Shown here piece after piece: positions 33,935-42,069 of a stretch of DNA of 64,000 nucleotides (position 1 is its first letter; every line of letters starts with the position of its first letter). The notes under the pieces are model-generated. The model had not been told where the DNA came from. It ran no database searches and saw nothing but the letters and a program-made list of their open reading frames with translations. The position numbers and the translations under genes were made by a program. The DNA comes from Verrucomicrobiota bacterium. Lineage in GTDB: Bacteria; Verrucomicrobiota; Verrucomicrobiia; Opitutales; Opitutaceae. Location: assembly GCA_023428905.1 (NCBI GenBank), contig JAEYWP010000027.1:13076-77075 (forward strand), written 5' to 3'.

Positions 33935-35413
33935 ATGTCCCGTACCGTTGCCATTGTCGGCCGACCCAATGTCGGCAAAAGCCGCCTGTTTAATCGACTG
34001 GCCCGGAAGCGCATTTCCATCGTGCACGATCAGCCGGGTGTCACACGGGATGTGATCACCACCGAGATCGAGGAGGGGGCGTTTACCCTGCTCGACTCCG
34101 GAGGCATCGGGTTGAAGGGCGGCGACACCCCGTCCCAGCTCATCGCCGCCTCGGAGGAGCAGGTCGACTTCGCCATGGAGACGGCGAACCTGATCCTCTT
34201 CGTCATCGACGGCCTCAGTGGCGTCACCTCGCTGGACGAACTGATCTCCTCCCGCCTGCGTCGCAGCGAGAAGCCCGTCCTCCTGGTGGTGAACAAGGCG
34301 GACTTCAACGACGACAAGATCGAACTGGCCGATGCCTACAAGCTCGGCCTCGGCGAACCCCTCCGCGTATCGGCCGAACACGGACGCGGGGAGGAGGAAT
34401 TGCGCGCCGCCATCCTCGCAAAGCTCGGGCCGGCACCGGCGCCGGAGGCAGAGGTGACCAAGACCGCGGACGACCCGCTCTGCGTCTGTTTTATCGGCCG
34501 GCCCAATGTCGGGAAATCCTCCCTCAGCAACCGGCTCCTGAAGAGTGACCGCCTGATCGTGAGCGATGTCCCAGGCACCACCCGCGACGCGGTGGAACTG
34601 CCGTTCACCTTCCGCGGACGCGACGGGAAAATGTATCCGTTTCGCCTGATCGACACCGCCGGCATCAAGGCCGCGACCAAGCTGGCATCGCCGGTCGAAT
34701 ATTTCTCACGCCTGCGGTCGCTCGATGCGATCAAGCAGACGGACGTCGTCTTCATGGTTCTCGACGCCATGGAAGGGGTCACCCAGCAGGACAAGGCCAT
34801 CGCCGGCGAAGTGATCAAGGAGGGCAAACCGATCGTGATCGTGGTCAACAAGTGGGACCTTGTTCACGCCGCCTTCCGCCAGCCGGAAGGCGTCCAAGGC
34901 TACGAAAACGAACGTGAGTTTCGCGAGAAGTTCGAGAAGGCGCTGTTCGACCGCCTCTTTTTCACCCCCGGTGCGCCGGTGGTGTTTGTCTCTGCGATGA
35001 GCGGTTATGAAGTCGACCGCATGCTTAACGCCGCGGTGAAGCTTAACCGGCAGCTCGATACAAAGCTGTCCACTGCCCGCCTGAACCAGACCTTGATCCA
35101 ATTGGCGGACCGCACCCCACCTCCAGCGATCGCGGGCCGCCGTTTCCGCATCTATTACGCCACCCAGACGGGCAACCGTCCGTTCCGCATCCGAATCTTC
35201 TGCAATCGCGAGGAGAAGCTCACCGAAAGTTACCGGCGCTATCTGGAGGCGGGCATCGTGTCGGAATTCGGCCTCAACGGATGTCCGATGTATTTCGATC
35301 TCGTTGGCAAAAAGCGCGACGACGACCGCCGCGGCGGGCGAGGGGGCGGCGAAGGCCGGTCCGAACGCCCCGCCAGAGCCGACGACGACAGCTTCGACAC
35401 GATCGAAGACTGA
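33935..35413 (+). CDS. der: ribosome-assembly GTPase Der (EngA)
   Basis: A 492-residue protein with the two tandem GTPase domains unique to Der. G1 of domain 1 is AIVGRPNVGKSRLFNRL near residue 5, with DSGG for G3 and VNKAD for G4. G1 of domain 2 is FIGRPNVGKSSLSNRLL, with RLIDTAGI and VVNKWDL. A KH-like C-terminal domain (PPAIAGRRFRIYYATQTG) binds rRNA of the 50S precursor. The last 30 residues are Arg/Gly/Asp-rich. It is longer than E. coli Der mainly at this tail. Confidence 0.97.
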   Translation: MSRTVAIVGRPNVGKSRLFNRLARKRISIVHDQPGVTRDVITTEIEEGAFTLLDSGGIGLKGGDTPSQLIAASEEQVDFAMETANLILFVIDGLSGVTSLDELISSRLRRSEKPVLLVVNKADFNDDKIELADAYKLGLGEPLRVSAEHGRGEEELRAAILAKLGPAPAPEAEVTKTADDPLCVCFIGRPNVGKSSLSNRLLKSDRLIVSDVPGTTRDAVELPFTFRGRDGKMYPFRLIDTAGIKAATKLASPVEYFSRLRSLDAIKQTDVVFMVLDAMEGVTQQDKAIAGEVIKEGKPIVIVVNKWDLVHAAFRQPEGVQGYENEREFREKFEKALFDRLFFTPGAPVVFVSAMSGYEVDRMLNAAVKLNRQLDTKLSTARLNQTLIQLADRTPPPAIAGRRFRIYYATQTGNRPFRIRIFCNREEKLTESYRRYLEAGIVSEFGLNGCPMYFDLVGKKRDDDRRGGRGGGEGRSERPARADDDSFDTIED

Positions 35414-35423
35414 AGTGGGAGAT

Positions 35424-35552
35424 TATGATTTAGGATCTTGATTCTTGATTTGGACAAACGCGGGTGCGGGCAGCGAAAGCAAGAGGTCGTGTACGCGATC
35501 CGCGGAGGTTCGCCGCAGCGAAACTCGCATTATGCCCAAACCATAAATCATA
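35424..35552. repeat. AT-rich segment bounded by short inverted repeats
   Basis: TATGATTTA (35424-35432) and its exact reverse complement TAAATCATA (35544-35552) bracket most of the der-fmt gap. The ends are AT-rich, and include a repeated word (ATCTTGATTCTTGATT), in contrast to the surrounding GC-rich DNA. It could be a MITE-like element or a conserved leader. A shared 11-mer with 62354-62364 is reported separately. Confidence 0.35.
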
Positions 35553-35575
35553 CATTGTAGATCATATATTCCCGG

Positions 35576-36583
35576 ATGTTTTCTCCTTTGCGCGTTGTCT
35601 TCCTCGGGTCTGATCCGATCGCCCTGCCGATGCTTGAATGGCTGGTGGGCCAGGCGGAGGTGCCGGTCGCGCTGGTGGCGGTGTACACCCAGCCGGATCG
35701 TGCAGTCGGGCGCGGACAGCAGATTGTGGCAAATGGGATCAAAGTCTGGGCCGCCGCGCGGGGGGGGCCGGTCCTCCAGCCGGAAAAATTGACGGACGAG
35801 GTGCGGGATGGATTGGCCGCGTATCGACCCGACCTGGCGTTGGTGATGGCTTACGGGCATATCCTCAAGGACGCGTTTATCGCCACCCCACGCCTGGGTA
35901 CCCTCAACTTTCATGCGTCCATCCTGCCGAAACTGCGCGGCGCCTCGCCCATCCAGACTGCGGTGGCCACGGGACAAACGGAGACGGGCGTTTCACTGAT
36001 GCGGATCGTCCGGCGTCTCGATGCGGGACCGGTGGCCGACGTGGAACGTGTGCCGATCCATCGGCTGGATACAGCGGCCGACGTCGAGGCCAGGCTCGCC
36101 CAGGCGTGTGTGCCTCTTCTGGCGAGAAACCTGCCCGCCGCCGCGGCGGGTAATCTGCGGTTTGCCGATCAGGACGACGCTGGGGCGACCTACTGCCGGC
36201 GCCTGGTGAAGGCGGACGGCGTGCTGGATTTTTCTGCCCCCGCAATGGAGCTGGCCGCGCGGATCAACGGACTTTTTCCCTGGCCCGGGTGTGCGGTCGC
36301 GATGCGGGATCAAACGATCAAACTGGGGCTGGCCGAAGTCGGCGAACCAGGCCCCACGGGCGTCCCGGGCACCGTGCTGGGCGAGCGCGACGGAGCCCTT
36401 GAAGTCGCCACCGCCCAGGGCGTCTTGCGCCTGTTGAGGCTCCAGCGTCCGGGCGCACGAATGCTGGCCGCCCGCGAGTTTCTGCGAGGATTCCCGGTCC
36501 AGCCAGGCACGGTCCTTCCGTCCGCAGCCATGCCTGCGCTGACTGCCCTGAAACCCTCGGCCTTTGTGACGCCTCAAACCTGA
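35576..36583 (+). CDS. fmt: methionyl-tRNA formyltransferase
   Basis: A 335-residue enzyme that formylates initiator Met-tRNA using 10-formyl-THF. The N-terminal Rossmann half begins RVVFLGSDPIALPMLEWL and has VYTQPDRAVGRGQ. The catalytic signature is LNFHASILPKLRGASPIQTA, including the conserved Asn and His, followed by TGVSLMRIVRRLDAGPV with the catalytic Asp. The C-terminal OB-like domain (INGLFPWPGCAVAM) binds the tRNA. A small hairpin (GCCTCA and TGAGGC, 36571-36586) overlaps the stop codon. Confidence 0.95.
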   Translation: MFSPLRVVFLGSDPIALPMLEWLVGQAEVPVALVAVYTQPDRAVGRGQQIVANGIKVWAAARGGPVLQPEKLTDEVRDGLAAYRPDLALVMAYGHILKDAFIATPRLGTLNFHASILPKLRGASPIQTAVATGQTETGVSLMRIVRRLDAGPVADVERVPIHRLDTAADVEARLAQACVPLLARNLPAAAAGNLRFADQDDAGATYCRRLVKADGVLDFSAPAMELAARINGLFPWPGCAVAMRDQTIKLGLAEVGEPGPTGVPGTVLGERDGALEVATAQGVLRLLRLQRPGARMLAAREFLRGFPVQPGTVLPSAAMPALTALKPSAFVTPQT

Positions 36584-36612
36584 GGCGATCGGGTGCCGAG
36601 TTCGCTGTGAGT

Positions 36613-36644
36613 TCGCTGGGAGGCTGAGCGTCGCTGGGAGGCTG
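36613..36644 (+). repeat. two direct copies of TCGCTGGGAGGCTG
   Basis: The 14-mer occurs at 36613-36626 and again at 36631-36644 in the gap between fmt and the metal operon. Function is not evident. The rest of this 188 bp gap holds the operator described next. Confidence 0.6.
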
Positions 36645-36713
36645 GATTCGGACGTTGCGATCTTTCTGTTCACTGCCAACGCCTGGCCGACGCAGCGGCT
36701 TGGCGGCCGAGAA

Positions 36714-36732
36714 TTAGCCTAGCCTAAATTTA
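36714..36732 (+). promoter_or_regulatory. DtxR/MntR-type operator upstream of the metal operon
   Basis: TTAGCCTAGCCTAAATTTA matches 15 of 19 positions of the DtxR/IdeR consensus TWAGGTTAGSCTAACCTWA. It begins 58 bp before the ATG of the binding-protein gene and overlaps a possible -10 element (TAAATT, 36725-36730) with TTGGCG at 36700-36705 as a weak -35 at a 19-base spacing. Occupancy would therefore block transcription. A DtxR-like repressor domain is encoded inside the same operon. Confidence 0.6.
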
Positions 36733-36771
36733 TTCTTTGACTTTAATTCGCACCGCTCTTTCTTCGGTGCC

Positions 36772-37680
36772 ATGTCTCGCACCGGGATTCTGATTTTCAC
36801 CCTTTTGGCTTGGTTGGGGACGGGTGTGGCGGGTTTCGCCGCTCCGCTTCGGGTCGCTGCCACCACGGGCATGGTCGGAGACCTCGTGCGGCAGGTGGGC
36901 GGGAGCGAGATTTCTCTCGAGGTCCTGATGGGGCCAGGCGTGGATCCGCATCTCTACAAGGCGACGGCCTCCGATGTCGTCACACTCCGGCGTGCGGATG
37001 TGATTTTTTACAACGGGCTGCTGCTCGAGGGAAAGATGACGGAGGTGTTTGAGCGGATGGCCAAACAGAAGGAGCGGGTGCATGCGATCACGGAGGAACT
37101 GCCCAGGGACCGGCTTTTGGGATCACAGGACTATGCGGGCCACCCCGATCCGCATGTCTGGTTTGATGTGGACCTTTGGTCGCAGTGCCTCCCGCTGATC
37201 CAGCGGCGGCTCACGGAGGCCCGTCCGGAAAAAGCCGCCGTGTTTGCCGCTAATGCAGCGGCGGCGCGGGAGCGGCTCGCCGCCCTCCATGCTTGGGCAC
37301 AGGAGACCGCAAGCTCCCTGCCGGCGGCCCAGCGTGTGCTGGTCACCAGCCATGACGCCTACAACTATTTCGGTCGTGCGTACGGTTTCGAGGTCATCGG
37401 GCTGCAGGGCATTTCCACCGTGACCGAAGCGGCACTCAGCGACATGGCGCGCCTCACCGACCTCATTCGGGAACGAGGAATCAAGGCCATCTTCGTCGAG
37501 TCGAGTGTGTCCCACGGGACAATCGAGCGGATATCCGCCGACACGGGGGTGAAGATCGGCGGCGAGCTGTTCTCCGATGCCATGGGGACTCCGGGTGAAA
37601 TGGAAAATGGATACGACCTCGGCACCTACGAGGGCATGATCCGCCACAACCTGACGACCATCCGCAACGGGCTGCGATGA
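36772..37680 (+). CDS. TroA/YtgA-like metal ABC transporter binding protein
   Basis: A 302-residue cluster A-I binding protein with a signal peptide (ILIFTLLAWLGTGVAGFAA). Predicted metal ligands, by comparison with TroA, are H60 (GPGVDPHLYKAT), H128 (HPDPHVWFDVD), H194 (VTSHDAYNYFGRAYGFEV) and D269 (GGELFSDAMG). The H-H-H-D set matches TroA rather than the H-H-E-D of PsaA/MntC. TroA-type proteins carry Zn2+, Mn2+ or Fe. A His-rich loop typical of ZnuA is absent, which favours Mn/Fe. It is the first gene of a five-gene operon; its stop overlaps the porin start (ATGA). Confidence 0.92.
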   Translation: MSRTGILIFTLLAWLGTGVAGFAAPLRVAATTGMVGDLVRQVGGSEISLEVLMGPGVDPHLYKATASDVVTLRRADVIFYNGLLLEGKMTEVFERMAKQKERVHAITEELPRDRLLGSQDYAGHPDPHVWFDVDLWSQCLPLIQRRLTEARPEKAAVFAANAAAARERLAALHAWAQETASSLPAAQRVLVTSHDAYNYFGRAYGFEVIGLQGISTVTEAALSDMARLTDLIRERGIKAIFVESSVSHGTIERISADTGVKIGGELFSDAMGTPGEMENGYDLGTYEGMIRHNLTTIRNGLR

Positions 37681-38849
37681 AGGCACCTCTTTTAGACGCC
37701 GCTGTTGCCCGCGCCGTCCTTCTCGCCGGTGCGACCGCCTGCGTCGCGGTCGCGGCGGAACCGCCTGAGGAGACATCCGCCATCAACCCGTTCGCAAGCT
37801 ACACCCTCGATGGGCTGCGCGTTTTCCACGGTGGGTTGTCGGGCGGGGAGACGCTCGCCGGGCTGGTCGACTTTGGCGCCACCGTAGACCTCGCTCGGCT
37901 GTGGCAGGGCGGCCGGGGTGAACTGTTGGTACATGGCCTTTACTTTCACGGCGACGACCCTAGCGCGGAGCTGGTGGGTGACTTTGCCTACCTGGACAAC
38001 ATCGTCGCCTCCGGAGGAGTACGGCTGTATCAGCTCGTGTATCAATGGGAAGACGACGCGGGGGGATTCCGTGTCGGACTCACCTCGGTGGACGAGGATT
38101 TTGGCAGCTGTGAAACGGCGGCGCTTTTCATCAACAGTGCCTTCGGGCCCATCCAGACGCTCAGTGTAAACAGCGGTCTCGCCATCTGGCCGCTGAATGC
38201 GCTCGGAACCGTGGTTCATCGCCATGTCGGGCAAGGCGGCTTTGTCCGCGCCGGGGTTTATGACGGCGTGGCCGAGCCGGAGGAGGGGAGCAACCGCGGC
38301 ACACGCCACCACCTGAATGCGAAGGACGGCTTTCTCGCCCACGTGGATCTCGGCCATACCTGGGGATCCTCCGATACCCCGGGGGCCGCGAGCCTCGGTG
38401 GCTGGTGGCACACGGGCCGGACCGAGCGCCACGGCGACGGGCAGACGGTGCGTGGAAACTATGGGCTGCACGTCACCCTCGAACAGGCGCTTGACCGTGA
38501 CGGAGCGTGGCGCGGGTTTGCCCGCGCCGGGTATTCACCGCGCCAGGACCGCAGTTACGTACGGCTCCAGTTCGACACCGGCGTGGTCGCGACCGGGCAG
38601 TGGTTTGGCAGGGAGGAGGATCAGATCGGCTTCGGCCTTTTCCATACGTCCTTCAGCGATGATTATGTCAGAACCCGTCGCAGCGCGGGTGATGCCGTCG
38701 CTGCGACCGAAACCGGGCTGGAGCTGACCTATTCGCTTTCCCTCGGCCGCGGCGTCACCCTGCAGCCGGACCTGCAGTACCTTTTCTCTCCGCATGAAGG
38801 CGGCGACGATGCGCTGGTCGGCATCCTTCGTTTTTACGTGGAACTCTGA
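37677..38849 (+). CDS. OprB-like outer-membrane porin in the metal operon
   Basis: A 390-residue protein with a signal peptide (about residues 1-26, ending VAVAAE). The remainder is made of alternating strands of amphipathic character, with motifs of carbohydrate-selective porins: GLVDFGATVDLARLWQGGRG, LYQLVYQWEDDAGGFRVGL, FGPIQTLSVNSGLAIWPLNA and a C-terminal strand ending in FYVEL. OprB normally passes sugars. Its position inside a metal ABC operon, coupled by ATGA to the binding protein and 3 bp from the ATPase, suggests that it is an outer-membrane entry route for the metal or a metal chelate. Confidence 0.85.
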   Translation: MKAPLLDAAVARAVLLAGATACVAVAAEPPEETSAINPFASYTLDGLRVFHGGLSGGETLAGLVDFGATVDLARLWQGGRGELLVHGLYFHGDDPSAELVGDFAYLDNIVASGGVRLYQLVYQWEDDAGGFRVGLTSVDEDFGSCETAALFINSAFGPIQTLSVNSGLAIWPLNALGTVVHRHVGQGGFVRAGVYDGVAEPEEGSNRGTRHHLNAKDGFLAHVDLGHTWGSSDTPGAASLGGWWHTGRTERHGDGQTVRGNYGLHVTLEQALDRDGAWRGFARAGYSPRQDRSYVRLQFDTGVVATGQWFGREEDQIGFGLFHTSFSDDYVRTRRSAGDAVAATETGLELTYSLSLGRGVTLQPDLQYLFSPHEGGDDALVGILRFYVEL

Positions 38850-38852
38850 GCC

Positions 38853-39638
38853 ATGACCTCTCCGTCCTCCATTCCCACCCTCGAAGTCCACGACCTCACG
38901 GTGGCCTATCACAAGAAGCCCGTCCTTTGGGGCATCGACCTCGCCGTGCCCGCAGGCCGTCTGGTGGGGATCGTGGGACCCAATGGCGCGGGCAAATCGA
39001 CCTTCATCAAGGCCTGCATGGGCCTGCTCCCGCTGGCGAGCGGCTGGGTGAAGTTTTTCGGCGAGCCTCTGGCCCGCTCGGCCACGCGGATCGGGTACGT
39101 GCCGCAGCGCGAATCGGTCGACTGGGACTTTCCAGTCAATGTCATGGATGTGGTCTTGATGGGCCGTTATGGCCGCCTGGGCCTGTTCCGACGGCCCCGC
39201 AAGGCGGATCGGGAGGTCGCGCGTGCGTGCCTTGAGAAGGTCCAGATGCTCCCGTTTGCGGACCGCCAGATTTCCAATCTGTCCGGCGGACAGCAGCAGC
39301 GGGTTTTCCTCGCCCGGGCACTCGCGCAGGAAGCCGAGCTCTATTTTATGGACGAGCCGTTCGCCGGGGTGGATGCCACGACGGAGGCGGCGATCATTGC
39401 GGTGCTGCGCGAACTGCGGGACCGGGGCAAAACCATCCTCGTCGTGCACCATGATCTTCCCACCGCGCGGCAGTACTTCGACATGCTGCTGTTGTTGAAC
39501 ATGCGCCTGGTGGCATTCGGTCCCACCGCCGAGGTGTTCACCGGAGAGTATTTGCAGCAGACCTACGGAGGACGCCTCAGCATCCTCGCCGAGGTGGCCG
39601 AGGCGCTCGGAGCGACCACCACCCGAAATCACCCGTGA
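38853..39638 (+). CDS. metal ABC transporter ATPase (YtgB/TroB-like)
   Basis: A 261-residue ABC ATPase of the manganese/zinc/iron chelate family. Walker A is GIVGPNGAGKSTFIKA; the Q-loop is VPQRESVDWDFPVNVMDVVL, with the DW characteristic of this family; the signature is NLSGGQQQRVFLARALAQ; Walker B is ELYFMDEPFAGVD; the switch His is in LVVHHDL. It is the third gene of the operon and its stop (TGA) overlaps a GTG alternative start of the next gene. Confidence 0.95.
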   Translation: MTSPSSIPTLEVHDLTVAYHKKPVLWGIDLAVPAGRLVGIVGPNGAGKSTFIKACMGLLPLASGWVKFFGEPLARSATRIGYVPQRESVDWDFPVNVMDVVLMGRYGRLGLFRRPRKADREVARACLEKVQMLPFADRQISNLSGGQQQRVFLARALAQEAELYFMDEPFAGVDATTEAAIIAVLRELRDRGKTILVVHHDLPTARQYFDMLLLLNMRLVAFGPTAEVFTGEYLQQTYGGRLSILAEVAEALGATTTRNHP

Positions 39639-39640
39639 CG

Positions 39641-41077
39641 ATGAGCCGCTTTCACATGGGCTGGGTTGGGGTCGCCTTCGTCGCCCTGCTCCCCGTCAAC
39701 CTCCTCGCTGCCCGGGTGGCCGACGTGACCGACGTGAGCACGATGAATCAGTTCCTCCGGTTCATCTCGCTGCGCGACCCGTCCCTGCGGTTTGCCCTTC
39801 TCGGCGCCGTGCTGCTGGGGGTGGGCTGCGGGCTGCTTGGCAGTTTCATCGTGGTGCGCAAGATGGCCCTGATGGGGGACGCCCTTTCGCACGCCGTTCT
39901 TCCCGGCGTGGCGGGCGGCTTCCTCTGGAACATGACCAAGGACCCGCTGGCGATCTTCGTTGGGGCGACGATTGCGGGCTTGCTCGGCACGGCCACGGTC
40001 AGCGCGATCACCCGGACAACGCGGATCAAGGAGGACGCGGCGCTGGGCCTGGTGCTGGCCTCCTTCTTCGGCATCGGCCTGTGCCTGCAGTCGATGCTGC
40101 AAAACCTGCCCACCGGAAACAAAAGCGGGCTGGACAAGTTCATGTTCGGCCAAGCGGCCGCGATCGATCGTGCCGATGTGCTGTTGATGGCGGTGGTGAC
40201 GGGAGCGGCGATCGTGCTGGTCACCCTGTTCTACAAGGAGCTGCTCTCTACCAGCTTTGACGAGGCCTTCGCGCGGGCCAGCGGCCTGCCGGCTCGGTGG
40301 GTTCACCATGGCCTGATGACCCTCCTGGCAATGGCGATCGTGGTCGCTCTCCAGGCGGTCGGGGTGGTTCTCGTATCTGCGATGCTGATCACCCCGGCGG
40401 CTGCCGCCTACCTGCTCACCGATCGTCTGCACCGCATGGTGGTGTATTCGGCTGTCTTCGGGGTCGTTGCGGGCATCCTCGGCGCGTTTGTCTCCTTCCT
40501 TGGTCAAGGCCTGCCGACCGGCCCCCTGATCGTCATCGCGGCGAGCACGATCTTTCTCGGAGCCTTCCTCTTCGCCCCGCAGCACGGGATCCTCGCGCGC
40601 TACCGGAGGCAGCGCCACACCGCCGGACGTACCCGCCGGGAGAATACCCTGAAGGCCATCTTCCATGTCTGGGAGGACGACGGCGCCCGGGAGGAGGGTG
40701 TCACCCTGCAGGCGCTGGCAGAACGGCGTCGCGGCACGCTGGCCGAGGTGGAGGCGGAAGTGAGGCAGCTGACCCGGCACGGTCTGGCGACCCAGGTGGG
40801 GCCGATGGTCTATTTCACCCCTGCCGGCCGGCTGCGCAGCGCGCAGATCGTGCGCAATCATCGCCTGTGGGAACTCTACCTCACCCACAGCGCCAACATC
40901 CCGGCCGACCACGTGCATGAGGATGCCGAGCGGATCGAACACGTCCTCGGCGAAGACGTGGTGCGGCAGCTGGAGCGCAAGCTTGGTTACGCCGCGCGTG
41001 ACCCGCACGGCAAACCCATCCCGAGTTCGCGCGACATGCACCGCGACGCCGGCCTTTCCGGGGAGGCGCGACCCTGA
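39641..41077 (+). CDS. metal ABC permease fused to a DtxR/MntR-like repressor (YtgCR-like)
   Basis: A protein of 478 residues (480 from a GTG at 39635 that overlaps the ATPase stop; numbering here uses 480). Residues 1-315 are an ABC-3 permease of about eight to nine helices, with SFIVVRKMALMGDALSHAVL and ending GAFLFAPQHGIL. A basic linker (321-335) follows. Residues 336-402 form a winged helix (ENTLKAIFHVWE, VTLQALAERRRGTLAEVEAE, GLATQVGPMVYFTPAGR). Residues 403-480 are the metal-binding/dimerisation domain: H409, and HVHEDAERIEHVL with H428, E432, E435 and H436. E432 in place of DtxR C102 fits MntR. The MntR residues D8/E11 are N337/K340. In Chlamydia the same fusion, YtgCR, is cleaved to release an iron-responsive repressor. 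Confidence 0.93.
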   Translation: MSRFHMGWVGVAFVALLPVNLLAARVADVTDVSTMNQFLRFISLRDPSLRFALLGAVLLGVGCGLLGSFIVVRKMALMGDALSHAVLPGVAGGFLWNMTKDPLAIFVGATIAGLLGTATVSAITRTTRIKEDAALGLVLASFFGIGLCLQSMLQNLPTGNKSGLDKFMFGQAAAIDRADVLLMAVVTGAAIVLVTLFYKELLSTSFDEAFARASGLPARWVHHGLMTLLAMAIVVALQAVGVVLVSAMLITPAAAAYLLTDRLHRMVVYSAVFGVVAGILGAFVSFLGQGLPTGPLIVIAASTIFLGAFLFAPQHGILARYRRQRHTAGRTRRENTLKAIFHVWEDDGAREEGVTLQALAERRRGTLAEVEAEVRQLTRHGLATQVGPMVYFTPAGRLRSAQIVRNHRLWELYLTHSANIPADHVHEDAERIEHVLGEDVVRQLERKLGYAARDPHGKPIPSSRDMHRDAGLSGEARP

Positions 41078-41078
41078 C

Positions 41079-42053
41079 ATGAACCAGCTGATTCCCGCGT
41101 TTGACGCCCACCGCGTTTTTGTCGAGCCGTGGACGGACCAGTTTGCCGGCTTCGGGACGGTCATGCTGATGGGATTTCTCGTCGCCGTCTCCTGCGGCCT
41201 CGTCGGCAATTATCTGATGCTGCGCCGCATGGCGCTGATGGGAGACGCGGTGAGCCACAGCGTCCTGCCCGGTCTGGCGGTTGCCTTCCTCGTCACCGGC
41301 GTGAGAAGCACGGGTGCCATGCTCCTGGGCGCCCTTCTTGCCGGCGTGGCGACCACTGTGATCGTCGAGACCATCCAGCGAAAGACGCGCGTCAAACAGG
41401 ACGCTTCCATCGGGGTCACCTTCACCACCTTGTTTGCCGCCGGGGTGGTGCTGATCTCGCTGTTTTCAAGCCAGGTCGACCTCGATGCCGACTGTGTGCT
41501 CTACGGCGACATCGGCATGCTGGTCCTGGAACCGATCGCCTCGTGGACGGAGTGGCCTGCCGCGCTTGTCAGAACCGCGGGCGTGACGCTCGGCCTGGTC
41601 GGGCTGGTGGTGCTTTTCTACAAGGAACTGCTGGTCAGTTCCTTTGACCCGGGACTGGCCCGTTCACTCGGGATCCGGCCCACCGTGGTCCATTATGGGT
41701 TGATGCTGGTGCTCTCCGTCGTGGTGGTGACCGCGTTTGAAGCGGTGGGCTCCATCCTGGTCATTGCCATGCTGATACTTCCCGGCGCGACGGCGTCGCT
41801 GCTCACCCACCGTCTCCCTTGGGTGCACTGGCTGTCCGTGGTCCACGCCGCGCTCAGTGCCGTCCTCGGGGTACACCTTTCACTGATCCTGGAATGTCAG
41901 ATCGGCCCGGCGATGGTGGTGGCGGGGGCGGCGGTTTTCGGCGCGGTCTGGGTGGCGGCGCCAGAGCACGGCCTGGTGGCGCGTTGGCGGCGCGAGCATC
42001 GTCCGTTGATCCAGCCGCCCGCGGGGGAGAGCGGCCAGACGGGAATGTCCTGA
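41079..42053 (+). CDS. metal ABC transporter permease (YtgD-like)
   Basis: A 324-residue integral membrane permease of the ABC-3 family. It has the conserved segments VSCGLVGNYLMLRRMALMGD, AVSHSVLPGLAVAFL and VTAFEAVGSILVIAMLILPG, plus the coupling helix FDPGLARSLGIRP. The architecture is close to the first permease but without the regulator domain, so the two would form a heterodimer in the membrane. The ATG starts one base after the stop of the fused permease. It is the last gene of the operon and ends 16 bp from the convergent glycosyltransferase. Confidence 0.94.
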   Translation: MNQLIPAFDAHRVFVEPWTDQFAGFGTVMLMGFLVAVSCGLVGNYLMLRRMALMGDAVSHSVLPGLAVAFLVTGVRSTGAMLLGALLAGVATTVIVETIQRKTRVKQDASIGVTFTTLFAAGVVLISLFSSQVDLDADCVLYGDIGMLVLEPIASWTEWPAALVRTAGVTLGLVGLVVLFYKELLVSSFDPGLARSLGIRPTVVHYGLMLVLSVVVVTAFEAVGSILVIAMLILPGATASLLTHRLPWVHWLSVVHAALSAVLGVHLSLILECQIGPAMVVAGAAVFGAVWVAAPEHGLVARWRREHRPLIQPPAGESGQTGMS

Positions 42054-42069
42054 GCCTGGCGCGGGCGGC

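Noticed and set aside
39629..41209. 526-codon frame on the minus strand opposite the metal permeases
   Set aside because: Very rich in His, Gln, Gly and Arg, as expected from the complement of hydrophobic membrane codons; not a plausible protein.
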